Source: Mesorhizobium sp. WSM4904 (lineage in GTDB: Bacteria > Pseudomonadota > Alphaproteobacteria > Rhizobiales > Rhizobiaceae). Taken from it: DNA of 64,000 nucleotides. Under the pieces are notes generated by a model. It was not told the origin of the DNA and searched no databases. It saw only the letters and a program-made list of their open reading frames with translations. Numbering within the stretch: the first letter of the stretch is position 1; each line of letters starts with the position of its first letter. The stretch lies in contig NZ_CP121354.1 in NCBI RefSeq assembly GCF_029674545.1, forward strand, positions 868,001 through 932,000, in the 5' to 3' direction. The position numbers were made by a program, and so were the translations under genes. Shown one piece after another: positions 57,277 through 64,000 of this stretch.

Positions 57277-57768
57277 CTAAGCCGCCCGCCGTCCTTCGCC
57301 AAAATATCCCTGCAGCCACCCAAGCACCCGCGCCCAGCCCTCGGCATGCTCGGCCGCTGCATCGGCAAACCCTGCAAACCCGCCGTGACAGATGGTGAGC
57401 CGGGTGCCGGCGGCGGTCGACTCCAGCAGATAGGCGACCGTGGTCTCGTGGCGGCCGAGCGTCGGGTGATTCCAGTCATAGCGCCTCGTCTGCACGATGC
57501 GGCGCGGCATCTCTATCTCGAGGAACGTCCCGCCGGCGGGCAGGCGCCTGCCGTCGGGAGTCCGTACCGTGACGGTCCAGGCTCCGCCGACGCGAAGATC
57601 GGCGGTCCAGCCGGTCATCCGGTAGGTCTCCGGTGAACCCCACCAGCGCTCGACGTCAGTGGTGACCAGCGCCGCAAGGACCTGCTCCGGCGACGCGAGG
57701 ATTTCGGCCGCGGCCATGACCGTCTCGGCGTTCGCCATGGCTCGCGGCCAGTTATGCGGCAGCATCAT
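57277..57768 (-). CDS. SRPBCC (AHSA1-like) domain protein
   Basis: A 163-aa START/Bet v1-fold protein. VMAAAEILASPEQVLAALVT, DVERWWGSPETYRMTGWTAD and the terminal GWARVLGWLQGYF are AHSA1-family features. GGAGG lies 5 nt before the ATG at 57768. It is the third gene after an ArsR regulator and another SRPBCC protein. Members of such operons often bind small hydrophobic ligands; no specific role can be given. Confidence 0.85.
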   Translation of the reverse strand: MMLPHNWPRAMANAETVMAAAEILASPEQVLAALVTTDVERWWGSPETYRMTGWTADLRVGGAWTVTVRTPDGRRLPAGGTFLEIEMPRRIVQTRRYDWNHPTLGRHETTVAYLLESTAAGTRLTICHGGFAGFADAAAEHAEGWARVLGWLQGYFGEGRRAA

Positions 57769-57806
57769 TGCAACCTCCTCAGCGGTTGTTCGATATCGAA
57801 CGAGGC

Positions 57807-58256
57807 TCAGCCCTTTGACGGCGGGCGCTCGAAACCCTTGCCGGTCTCGAGCAGGCTCTTCAGGCTCGCCAGCACCAGCGGCCAGCCCTTGGCGACATTC
57901 GCGATCAGCCGGTGCGGGCCGTCGGCCTCATGGGTGACGGCAAGCTTCATCAGCTCGCCATCCTGCTCGATGGTGAAGGTGCAGCGGGTGTAGCCGTCCT
58001 CCTTCACCTCAGGCATCCATTCGTTGCGCCATTTGATGACCAGACGTCTGGGCGGGTCGATCTCGAGGATCTCGCCCGAGTCGGCGACGCGGCCGTCGGG
58101 GAAGACCAGCTTCCAGCTCGAGCCCACCTTCCAGTCGCTCTCCTGGTAGGAGCAGAGGAAGAACTGCCGGTTGAACTCAGGGTCGGTCAGCGCCGTCCAG
58201 AGCTTTTCGGGCGTGGTGCGGATATAGGTGACGTAGACGAAGGTGTTGTCGCTCAC
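57807..58256 (-). CDS. SRPBCC (AHSA1-like) family protein
   Basis: A 149-aa protein. FVYVTYIRTTPEKLWTALTD, RLVIKWRNEWMPEVKEDGYT and NVAKGWPLVLASLKSLLETG are typical AHSA1 motifs. The GTG start overlaps the ArsR stop (GTGA), so the two are translationally coupled. The pairing of ArsR with AHSA1-type proteins is common in soil bacteria. Confidence 0.9.
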   Translation of the reverse strand: MSDNTFVYVTYIRTTPEKLWTALTDPEFNRQFFLCSYQESDWKVGSSWKLVFPDGRVADSGEILEIDPPRRLVIKWRNEWMPEVKEDGYTRCTFTIEQDGELMKLAVTHEADGPHRLIANVAKGWPLVLASLKSLLETGKGFERPPSKG

Positions 58257-58573
58257 GGCTCTTCCCTTTCAAGTCGTTTCTTCAGGTCGCTCAATGCATC
58301 CAGCCGATGGCGCTCGAACTTGCCGATCCAGCGCTCGGCGATCTCGTTGATCGGAACGGGGTTGAGGTAGTGCTCCTTTTCGCGCCCGTTGCGGACGGTG
58401 GTGACGAGGTTTGCTTCTTCCAGGATCGCCAGGTGCTTGGTCACCGCCTGGCGGGTCATGTCCATCCGTTCGCAGAGCGCGTTCAGCGTCTGCCCGTTCC
58501 GGGCATAGAGGCTGTCCAGCAATTGCCGGCGGGTCGGGTCGGCCAAAGCGCGAAAGACGGCATCCATGCTCAT
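58253..58573 (-). CDS. ArsR family HTH transcriptional regulator
   Basis: A 106-aa winged-helix repressor. FRALADPTRRQLLDSLYARN and LCERMDMTRQAVTKHLAILE form the DNA-binding core, and NGREKEHYLNPVPINEIAER follows. No metal-binding cysteine pair is visible, so it is not an arsenic or metal sensor of the classical type. I start at the ATG at 58573 because the earlier ATG at 58588 lies inside the palindromic operator. It leads the operon with two SRPBCC genes. Confidence 0.9.
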   Translation of the reverse strand: MSMDAVFRALADPTRRQLLDSLYARNGQTLNALCERMDMTRQAVTKHLAILEEANLVTTVRNGREKEHYLNPVPINEIAERWIGKFERHRLDALSDLKKRLEREEP

Positions 58574-58582
58574 GGCTTTAAT

Positions 58583-58602
58583 ATGCAACCATTTGGTTGC
58601 AT
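58583..58602. promoter_or_regulatory. Palindromic operator upstream of the ArsR gene
   Basis: ATGCAACCATTTGGTTGCAT has 9-bp exact arms around TT. It ends 10 bp before the ArsR start. Its position fits autorepression of the ArsR-SRPBCC operon. Confidence 0.7.
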
Positions 58603-58648
58603 GTCAAGCGTCGTGACAAACCAAGCAATCACTTGCCGGTGAATGGAG

Positions 58649-59074
58649 TCAGTGCTTGCGGGAGAACCAGAAAGCGTCGGTCATGCGTTGCATGCCGATG
58701 CGCTCGTAAAAACCGACGGCGTCGGGCACCGAGATCAGGCCGATGCCGACCGCAGGGCCGAGCTGGCGGCGCGCCTCGTCCATCAGGCCCTTGCCGATGC
58801 CGAGCCCTTGCGCCGAGGCGGACACGGCGAGCTCGGAAATATAGCAGACCCAGGAGAAGTCGGTGACGCCGCGGGCGACGCCGACAAGCGGCTTGCCTTC
58901 GACATCGAGACGCGCCGTCAGCACCAGGCTGGCGTTGCCCAGCATCGTCTTCAGGCGGGCCTCGTCATCGATCGGCCGCGTTTCGCCAAGGCGGGATTCC
59001 ACCAGCACGCGGCGGAATTCGGCCACATCGAGCGTGGGCTCGCTTGCGTAGAGGATCTTGGGAGTCGGTGCCAT
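58649..59074 (-). CDS. GNAT family N-acetyltransferase
   Basis: A 141-aa acetyltransferase. [20 protein letters not shown] is the start; [20 protein letters not shown] is the acetyl-CoA-binding motif, with a Gln/Gly-rich Q-x-x-G-I-G/A form, and [20 protein letters not shown] is the C-terminal signature. The substrate is unknown. It is divergent from leuD; the upstream extension to 59308 has no family character. Confidence 0.88.
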   Translation of the reverse strand: MAPTPKILYASEPTLDVAEFRRVLVESRLGETRPIDDEARLKTMLGNASLVLTARLDVEGKPLVGVARGVTDFSWVCYISELAVSASAQGLGIGKGLMDEARRQLGPAVGIGLISVPDAVGFYERIGMQRMTDAFWFSRKH

Positions 59075-59234
59075 GCCGCCACGGTGCCAGATCGATCGGC
59101 GTTTTGAAAGCAGGCGATGCCGGTCTTGCGTCCAATGGCCCAAACTCAACTGCCAACAGCTGCCTTTCATTTGCCAGCCGCTTTGTGTAAACCGTGCGCC
59201 AGCAATTCCCGCAGAACCGAGACGGGCAAGGACC

Positions 59235-59840
59235 ATGGACAAATTCACCAAGCTCACCGGCGTCGCCGCGCCCATGCCGATCGTCAACATCGACACCGAC
59301 ATGATCATCCCGAAGGATTACCTGAAGACGATCAAGCGCACCGGCCTTGGCACCGGCCTCTTCGCCGAGATGCGCTACAAGGAAGACGGTTCGGAGAATC
59401 CAGATTTCGTGCTCAACAAGCCCGCCTACCGCAAGGCGCAGATCCTGGTCGCCGGCGACAATTTCGGCTGCGGCTCGAGCCGCGAGCATGCGCCCTGGGC
59501 GCTGCTCGATTTCGGCATTCGCTGCGTGATCTCGACCTCGTTCGCCGACATTTTCTACAACAACTGCTTCAAGAACGGCATCCTGCCGATCACCGTCAGC
59601 CCGGAAGACCTGGACAAGCTGATGGACGACGCCTCGCGCGGCTCGAACGCGACGCTGTCGGTCGATCTCGAGGCCAAGGAAATCCGCGGGCCGGATGGCG
59701 GCGTGGTCAAGTTCGACCTCGACGACTTCAAGCGCCACTGCCTGCTCAACGGCCTCGACGACATCGGGCTGACCATGGAGAAGGCCGGCGCCATCGCTTC
59801 GTTCGAGAAGAAGAACGCCGAGCTGCGCCCCTGGGCCTGA
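59235..59840 (+). CDS. leuD: 3-isopropylmalate dehydratase small subunit
   Basis: Small subunit of isopropylmalate isomerase in leucine synthesis, 201 aa. [40 protein letters not shown], and the swivel-domain motif [20 protein letters not shown] are diagnostic. [17 protein letters not shown] follows. The ATG at 59235 is preceded by AAGG. leuB lies 2.5 kb downstream on the same strand; leuC is not in the window. Confidence 0.96.
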   Translation: MDKFTKLTGVAAPMPIVNIDTDMIIPKDYLKTIKRTGLGTGLFAEMRYKEDGSENPDFVLNKPAYRKAQILVAGDNFGCGSSREHAPWALLDFGIRCVISTSFADIFYNNCFKNGILPITVSPEDLDKLMDDASRGSNATLSVDLEAKEIRGPDGGVVKFDLDDFKRHCLLNGLDDIGLTMEKAGAIASFEKKNAELRPWA

Positions 59841-59912
59841 GCGGCTTAGTTTCAAATCGATAGACCCGGCCATTGCCGGCCGGGCTCGTGGCGGCTGAGT
59901 GGAGGGACAGTC

Positions 59913-60863
59913 ATGACACGCTCGCTTCTGGCCGGCGCCTGCGCCTCGGCGGCAATCCTTCTGGCCCTGGCCGGCGCCAATGCGCAGACCGAGGCGCCGG
60001 CCACCCAGCAGGCGCCCGCGGCGTCCGACCAGTCCACCGCCGGCCAGGGTGCCGCCGATCAGGGATCGGCTGACGACCAGGCCGCGTCGGATGAGGAAAA
60101 GCAGGGTCCGATCCCCTTCGAGGACGGCCAGTTCACCATCACCCAGCAGGAACAGTATGGCGAGAAGGTGCTGGCCTATGACGGCAAAGAGCTCGCCAGC
60201 AATTACGACGTCTTCTTCGAGAAGATCGTCGAGGTCGGCGGCATCAAGGTGGCGCTGTTCGATGTCGGCGATGGCGGCAATCAATGCGGCCCGGCCAGCG
60301 TGATCGCCTGGAAGACGGAGGGCGGCGAGATCCAGACCGTCACCGTCGAGCAGGACGAGTGCGGCGCGCCGCCGGTCGCGGTTTCCGACAGCGCCATCTA
60401 CTACGTGCCCTATCTGCTGCCGGGAGAGACGAGGCCGGCGCTGCAATGGTCGCCCACCGGCGGGCTGACGACGTCCGGCAACCTCACCTACACGCCGGAA
60501 CCCGGCACCGATTGGAAGGATGTCGATCCGTCGAAATACGACAACATCATCGACGCCTTCCACAACGAGGCCGTCTACAAGGCGGCCGAAGCGCTGCTCG
60601 GCAAGGACATGCCCGACGTGGCGACCAGCCTGCTGGTGGGCGGCGGCACCGAAAAGACGGCGTCGGGCGCCTTCTACGCCAGCGGCTGCGTGCCGCATGA
60701 CTGCGGCGGCAACGACGGCTTCATGGCGGTCGACCCGGCAAAGCATCAGGTCTATTTCGCCCGCCGCGGCGACAATGGCGAGCCGCAAGCCTGGCCCGAC
60801 GTCAAGAGCTGGCCGGCGGATATCAAGAAGGCGCTGGACGAGGCGCAGGGGCCGGGGAATTAG
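59913..60863 (+). CDS. Secreted protein with a C-terminal Ivy-like domain
   Basis: A 316-aa exported protein. The signal peptide MTRSLLAGACASAAILLALA has likely cleavage after ANA, and a Gln/Ala/Asp-rich low-complexity stretch follows (about residues 25-63). The middle domain is unassigned. The last third has ALLGKDMPDVATSLLVGGGT and YASGCVPHDCGGNDGFMAVD, where CVPHDC resembles the CKPHDC loop of Ivy, the periplasmic inhibitor of vertebrate lysozyme. Possible lysozyme-inhibitor role, by motif only. It lies 72 nt after leuD. Confidence 0.7.
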   Translation: MTRSLLAGACASAAILLALAGANAQTEAPATQQAPAASDQSTAGQGAADQGSADDQAASDEEKQGPIPFEDGQFTITQQEQYGEKVLAYDGKELASNYDVFFEKIVEVGGIKVALFDVGDGGNQCGPASVIAWKTEGGEIQTVTVEQDECGAPPVAVSDSAIYYVPYLLPGETRPALQWSPTGGLTTSGNLTYTPEPGTDWKDVDPSKYDNIIDAFHNEAVYKAAEALLGKDMPDVATSLLVGGGTEKTASGAFYASGCVPHDCGGNDGFMAVDPAKHQVYFARRGDNGEPQAWPDVKSWPADIKKALDEAQGPGN

Positions 60864-60895
60864 GGTTCGCGGCAGTGGTGCCGGCCATCGCGGCT

Positions 60896-61078
60896 TCGTC
60901 ATCCACGGGCGGAGCGACGCGCAGCGGAGCGCAGACCCGAGGATCCATTCCGTGACCGCTGCCGAGGAATGCATCCGCGCAGAATTCTGCACCGCTGGGC
61001 GGCGCCTTGGCGTAACGGCATGGATTCCAGGGTCTGCGCGCGTCGCTTCGCTCCTTGCTCCGCCCTGGAATGACGACC
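60896..61078. repeat. Intergenic repeat, family C (copy C6)
   Basis: GTCATCCACGGGCGGAGCGA, GCAGACCCGAGGATCCATTC, GCAGAATTCTGCACCGCTGG, then ACGGCATGGATTCCAGGGTC, GCGTCGCTTCGCTCCTTGCT and CGCCCTGGAATGACGA. It holds most of the 341-bp gap before the RidA gene; I see no gene there. Confidence 0.75.
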
Positions 61079-61204
61079 GGAGGGATGCTTCGGCGAATCT
61101 CTGAGGCTTGCGTTTGCCTTCGTGACAACAGTCCGCCCGGCTTGGCCCACGATCGCTCCGCGCTTCTCCTGCTAAATGCGTGCCAACCAACCGCGAGGCA
61201 CCCC

Positions 61205-61588
61205 ATGCGCAAGCTCATCTCCACCGGCTCCCCCTTCGAGAAGACCGCCGGCTATTCGCGCGCTGTGGTGCAGGGCGACTGGTGTTTCGTGTCCGGAACG
61301 ACCGGCTACGACTATGCCACCATGACGATGCCTAAGACGATCGAGGCGCAGACGCGCAACTGCCTCGCCACCATCGCCAAGGCGCTTGCCGACGGCGGCT
61401 TCGACATGGCCGATGTGGTGCGGGCGCACTATTATATCACCGACCAGGCCCATGTTGACGTCGTCTTCCCGATCCTCGGCGAGACCTTCGGCGACATCCG
61501 TCCCGCGGCGACGATGATCGTCTGCCAGCTCAACAAGCCTGAGATGAAGATCGAGATCGAGGTGACGGCGCTCAGGCGCACGGCTTGA
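61205..61588 (+). CDS. RidA family protein
   Basis: A 127-aa Rid-superfamily protein. MRKLISTGSPFEKTAGYSRA, WCFVSGTTGYDYATMTMP, and RPAATMIVCQLNKPEMKIEI match the family. RidA members hydrolyse reactive enamines and imines; the Arg in IRPAATMI corresponds to the active-site Arg. Whether this member is a deaminase is uncertain. The ATG at 61205 fits the fold; the longer frame upstream is repeat sequence. Confidence 0.9.
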   Translation: MRKLISTGSPFEKTAGYSRAVVQGDWCFVSGTTGYDYATMTMPKTIEAQTRNCLATIAKALADGGFDMADVVRAHYYITDQAHVDVVFPILGETFGDIRPAATMIVCQLNKPEMKIEIEVTALRRTA

Positions 61589-61647
61589 TGCCGGGCGCGC
61601 CAAGGCGCGAACTGCCGGGACGACATGGATAAATCAAGGATCGGCGC

Positions 61648-62001
61648 ATGGTGAAGGTCAGGCGCATTGTCGCCAACATCGAAACGCCAGACGTCGCGGC
61701 GGCGAAACGCTTCTATCAGGACGTTCTCGGCCTCGACGTGCTGATGGATCAAGGCTGGATCGTAACCTACGGTTCCGGGGAAACGATGCAGGTGCAGATG
61801 AGCTTCATGGCGCAAGGCGGCTCTGGCACGCCGGTGCCGGATCTGTCCATCGAGGTCGACGATGTCGACGACGCGCTCGACCGCATGCGCAAGGCGGCCT
61901 TTACCATCGAATATGGTCCGGCCGACGAGCCCTGGGGCGTGCGGCGGTTCTATGTGCGCGACCCGTTCGGCCGGCTGGTCAATATTCTCTCGCACCGGTA
62001 G
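61648..62001 (+). CDS. VOC family (glyoxalase-like) protein
   Basis: A 117-aa protein. MVKVRRIVANIETPDVAAAK, RFYQDVLGLDVLMDQGWIVT and GVRRFYVRDPFGRLVNILSH are glyoxalase/bleomycin-resistance/dioxygenase-fold features, with two beta-alpha-beta-beta-beta halves. There is no clear glyoxalase I set of four metal ligands. The substrate is unknown. It lies 59 nt after the RidA gene. Confidence 0.9.
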   Translation: MVKVRRIVANIETPDVAAAKRFYQDVLGLDVLMDQGWIVTYGSGETMQVQMSFMAQGGSGTPVPDLSIEVDDVDDALDRMRKAAFTIEYGPADEPWGVRRFYVRDPFGRLVNILSHR

Positions 62002-62002
62002 G

Positions 62003-62256
62003 CGCACACATTTCCAAGCGGCTGGCGCACGCATTGTCCAACGCAGCGCTGGTCGACCCCCACTCCGTCTCGGCTTCGCCGAGCCACCTCTCCCCCGATC
62101 GACGGGGTAGAGGAAAGGCGCCAGGCTTCTTGCCGTTAACGCTCGTCCAGCAAGGCTCCCTTCCTTTCCCTCCGGAGGGGGTAAGGTGGCGCTGCGAAGC
62201 AGCGACGGATTGGGGGAACCACGTTGGCAATCAAGCCTCGGCCTGATCAGTCACGC
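62003..62256. repeat. Intergenic repeat, family D (copy D3)
   Basis: It is nearly identical to D1 over about 250 bp, including CACTCCGTCTCGGCTTCGCC, TCTCCCCCGATCGACGGGGT, CCTTTCCCTCCGGAGGGGGT, GCGCTGCGAAGCAGCGACGG, and the flank GGCAATCAAGCCTC. It fills the 351-bp gap between the VOC gene and leuB. Confidence 0.82.
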
Positions 62257-62352
62257 TGACGAGTCTCGCAATGCCCAGTCATCCTCTTGCGCCCAGCCCG
62301 CTTGGCGTTTAGCAAGGCCGCGGTTTCTCTAATACTATTGGGACGGTTCTCC

Positions 62353-63456
62353 ATGGCTTCGAAAAATCTCTTCCTGCTCGCCGGCGACGGCATCGGCCCC
62401 GAGGCCATGGCCGAGGTGAAGAAGCTGATTGGCGCCATGAATAAGAAGCTCGGCAGCGGCTTTGCCACCGACGAAGGGCTGGTCGGCGGCTGCGCCTACG
62501 ACGCGCACGGCGCGGCGATCTCCGACGCCGACATGGAAAAGGCGATGGCGGCGGACGCGGTGCTGTTCGGTGCCGTCGGCGGGCCGAAATGGGACAAGGT
62601 GCCTTACGAGGTACGCCCCGAGGCCGGGCTTTTGCGCCTGCGCAAGGACATGGAGCTGTTCGCCAATCTGCGTCCGGCGATCTGCTATCCGGCGCTCGCG
62701 GCATCCTCCTCGCTCAAGCAGGAGGTGGTCGAAGGCCTCGACATATTGATCGTGCGCGAGCTCACCGGCGGCGTCTATTTCGGCGAGCCGAAGCAGATCA
62801 TCGATCTCGGCAACGGCCAGAAGCGCGGCATCGACACCCAGGTCTACGACACGTTCGAGATCGAGCGCATCTCCGGCGTCGCCTTCGAGCTGGCGCGGAC
62901 GCGCAAGAACCACGTCACCTCGATGGAAAAGCGCAACGTCATGAAGTCGGGCGTGCTGTGGAACGAGGTGGTCACCCAGACCCACAAGGCCAAGTACAGC
63001 GACGTCAAGCTCGACCACATGCTGGCCGACGCCGGCGGCATGCAGCTGGTGCGCTGGCCGAAGCAGTTCGACGTCATCGTCACCGACAATCTGTTCGGCG
63101 ACATGCTTTCCGACATCGCCGCCATGCTCACCGGCTCGATCGGCATGCTGCCTTCGGCCTCGCTCGGCGCGCCGGATGCCAAGACCAAGAAGCGCAAGGC
63201 GCTCTACGAGCCGGTGCACGGCTCTGCGCCCGACATCGCCGGCAAGGGCATCGCCAATCCGATCGCGATGATCGCGTCCTTCGCCATGTGCCTGCGCTAT
63301 TCCTTCGGCATGGTGGCGGAAGCCGACAAGCTCGAGGCGGCGATCGCCGCCGTGCTCGACGACGGGCTGCGCACCAAGGACATCATGTCCGAAGGCATGA
63401 CCGAGGTTGGCACGGTCGAGATGGGTGACGCCATCATCGCCAAGTTCCTGGGGTGA
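62353..63456 (+). CDS. leuB: 3-isopropylmalate dehydrogenase
   Basis: NAD-dependent oxidative decarboxylase of leucine synthesis, 367 aa. [20 protein letters not shown], the motif [20 protein letters not shown], and [27 protein letters not shown] (in parts) are diagnostic. [19 protein letters not shown] binds NAD, and the substrate arginines are in [16 protein letters not shown] start at the ATG at 62353. It overlaps the next gene by 4 nt. Confidence 0.96.
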   Translation: MASKNLFLLAGDGIGPEAMAEVKKLIGAMNKKLGSGFATDEGLVGGCAYDAHGAAISDADMEKAMAADAVLFGAVGGPKWDKVPYEVRPEAGLLRLRKDMELFANLRPAICYPALAASSSLKQEVVEGLDILIVRELTGGVYFGEPKQIIDLGNGQKRGIDTQVYDTFEIERISGVAFELARTRKNHVTSMEKRNVMKSGVLWNEVVTQTHKAKYSDVKLDHMLADAGGMQLVRWPKQFDVIVTDNLFGDMLSDIAAMLTGSIGMLPSASLGAPDAKTKKRKALYEPVHGSAPDIAGKGIANPIAMIASFAMCLRYSFGMVAEADKLEAAIAAVLDDGLRTKDIMSEGMTEVGTVEMGDAIIAKFLG

Positions 63457-63947
63457 CTCAAATGGTGGTCGACGTCCACTGGGCGACGACCGAAGACGCC
63501 GAGGCGCTCGCCACCGTGCTTTGCGAGATGGCGACGCACTATCGGCAGGCGCCGCTCGATCACGGCCGGGCGGCGGCCTCGGCAAGGCAGTGGCTCGGCG
63601 ACGAAAGCCCGGCCTATCCGCATTTCGCGCTGGCCTTCGCGGGTGGCGAGGTGGCCGGCCTTGCTTCGGTCGCGATCGCGCATCCCGGCATCGATCTCGA
63701 ACGGCTGATGTTTTTGAAGGACCTGTTCGTGCGTGAGAGCGCCCGCAATCGAGGTGTCGGCCAGGCGCTGGTCAGCTTTCTTGCGGGCCATTGCCTGGAC
63801 AAGGGCATCGGCCGCATCGACCTCACCACCGAGGACTGGAACGAGGGTGCGCTGCGCTTCTACGACCGGCTCGGCGCCGAGCGCCACGGGCAAAAGATCT
63901 TCCTCAGGCTGTCGGGCGAGGCGCTGAGGACAGCTGCTAAACTGTGA
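63453..63947 (+). CDS. GNAT family N-acetyltransferase
   Basis: A 164-aa acetyltransferase. [20 protein letters not shown] is the acetyl-CoA-binding motif (R-x-x-G-x-G/A form), and [20 protein letters not shown] is the typical C-terminal segment. The GTG start overlaps the leuB stop (GTGA); an ATG at 63462 is an alternative. Coupling with leuB suggests cotranscription, not necessarily a shared pathway. Substrate unknown. Confidence 0.88.
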   Translation: MTQMVVDVHWATTEDAEALATVLCEMATHYRQAPLDHGRAAASARQWLGDESPAYPHFALAFAGGEVAGLASVAIAHPGIDLERLMFLKDLFVRESARNRGVGQALVSFLAGHCLDKGIGRIDLTTEDWNEGALRFYDRLGAERHGQKIFLRLSGEALRTAAKL

Positions 63948-64000
63948 CTCCGGCCGGCATCGGTCCCCACCGGTTCTCTCTGAATTGAGAGGGAAGAAGG

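Overview
The window is GC-rich chromosomal DNA that most resembles a Mesorhizobium-like member of the Rhizobiales (Alphaproteobacteria). The evidence is the gene order rho, mnmE, mnmG, rsmG, parA, parB, holA; parS-type sites (TTTCACGTGAAA core) around mnmG and inside rsmG; an alphaproteobacterial LexA box (GTTC-N7-GTTC) in front of an imuA-imuB-dnaE2 cassette; and several families of short palindromic intergenic repeats of the kind seen in rhizobia. The species assignment is inference. The parS and parAB cluster suggests that the left end lies near the chromosome origin.

Layout. 1-10 kb: rho (5' end outside the window), a DUF255 thioredoxin-fold protein, mnmE, three parS sites, mnmG, rsmG with an internal parS, parA and parB. 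10-13.3 kb: a DUF1326/DUF2182 pair set between parB and holA. 13.8-19.1 kb: a four-gene branched-chain 2-oxoacid dehydrogenase operon. 19-22.4 kb: a 222-bp tandem repeat, a glycosyltransferase-like gene, and a saccharopine dehydrogenase-family gene divergent from an Lrp/AsnC regulator. 22.6-30.1 kb: a carbohydrate ABC importer operon ending in a Gfo/Idh/MocA-aldo/keto reductase fusion, with a divergent AraC regulator. 30.2-35.2 kb: a histidine kinase and response regulator separated by a DUF1232 gene, an isoprenylcysteine methyltransferase-like protein and an LLM flavin oxidoreductase. 35.5-39.5 kb: a LacI regulator with a perfect 26-bp palindrome in its promoter region, then ornithine cyclodeaminase and arginase divergent from an Lrp regulator.

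39.6-45.1 kb: a degraded stretch holding an integrase-like remnant, a frameshifted cyclase-TPR gene, tRNA-Gly(GCC) and a ybaK/proX-like gene with two lesions. It is followed by the cnoX-like, LON-domain and Trm112 genes and a 144-bp MITE-like element. 45.4-51.3 kb: the SOS mutagenesis cassette. 51.4-57.1 kb: a metallopeptidase, a DUF1737 protein, a CoA ester lyase, a CreBC-like two-component pair and a FAD oxidoreductase. 57.3-59.1 kb: an ArsR-SRPBCC-SRPBCC operon and a GNAT. 59.2-63.9 kb: leuD and leuB separated by a secreted Ivy-like protein, a RidA protein and a VOC protein, then a final GNAT.

The most unusual feature is the density of repeat elements, which I sort into families A-H by eye. 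They occupy most gaps longer than 150 bp. Some supply stop codons (holA, the lacI-type gene), one lies in frame inside imuA, one appears to be nested inside another between mnmE and mnmG, and several sit between operon genes. I see no CRISPR array, rRNA operon, intact insertion sequence or prophage. The clearest individual oddities are the imuA repeat insertion, the two frameshifted genes near tRNA-Gly, and the DUF1326/DUF2182 pair.
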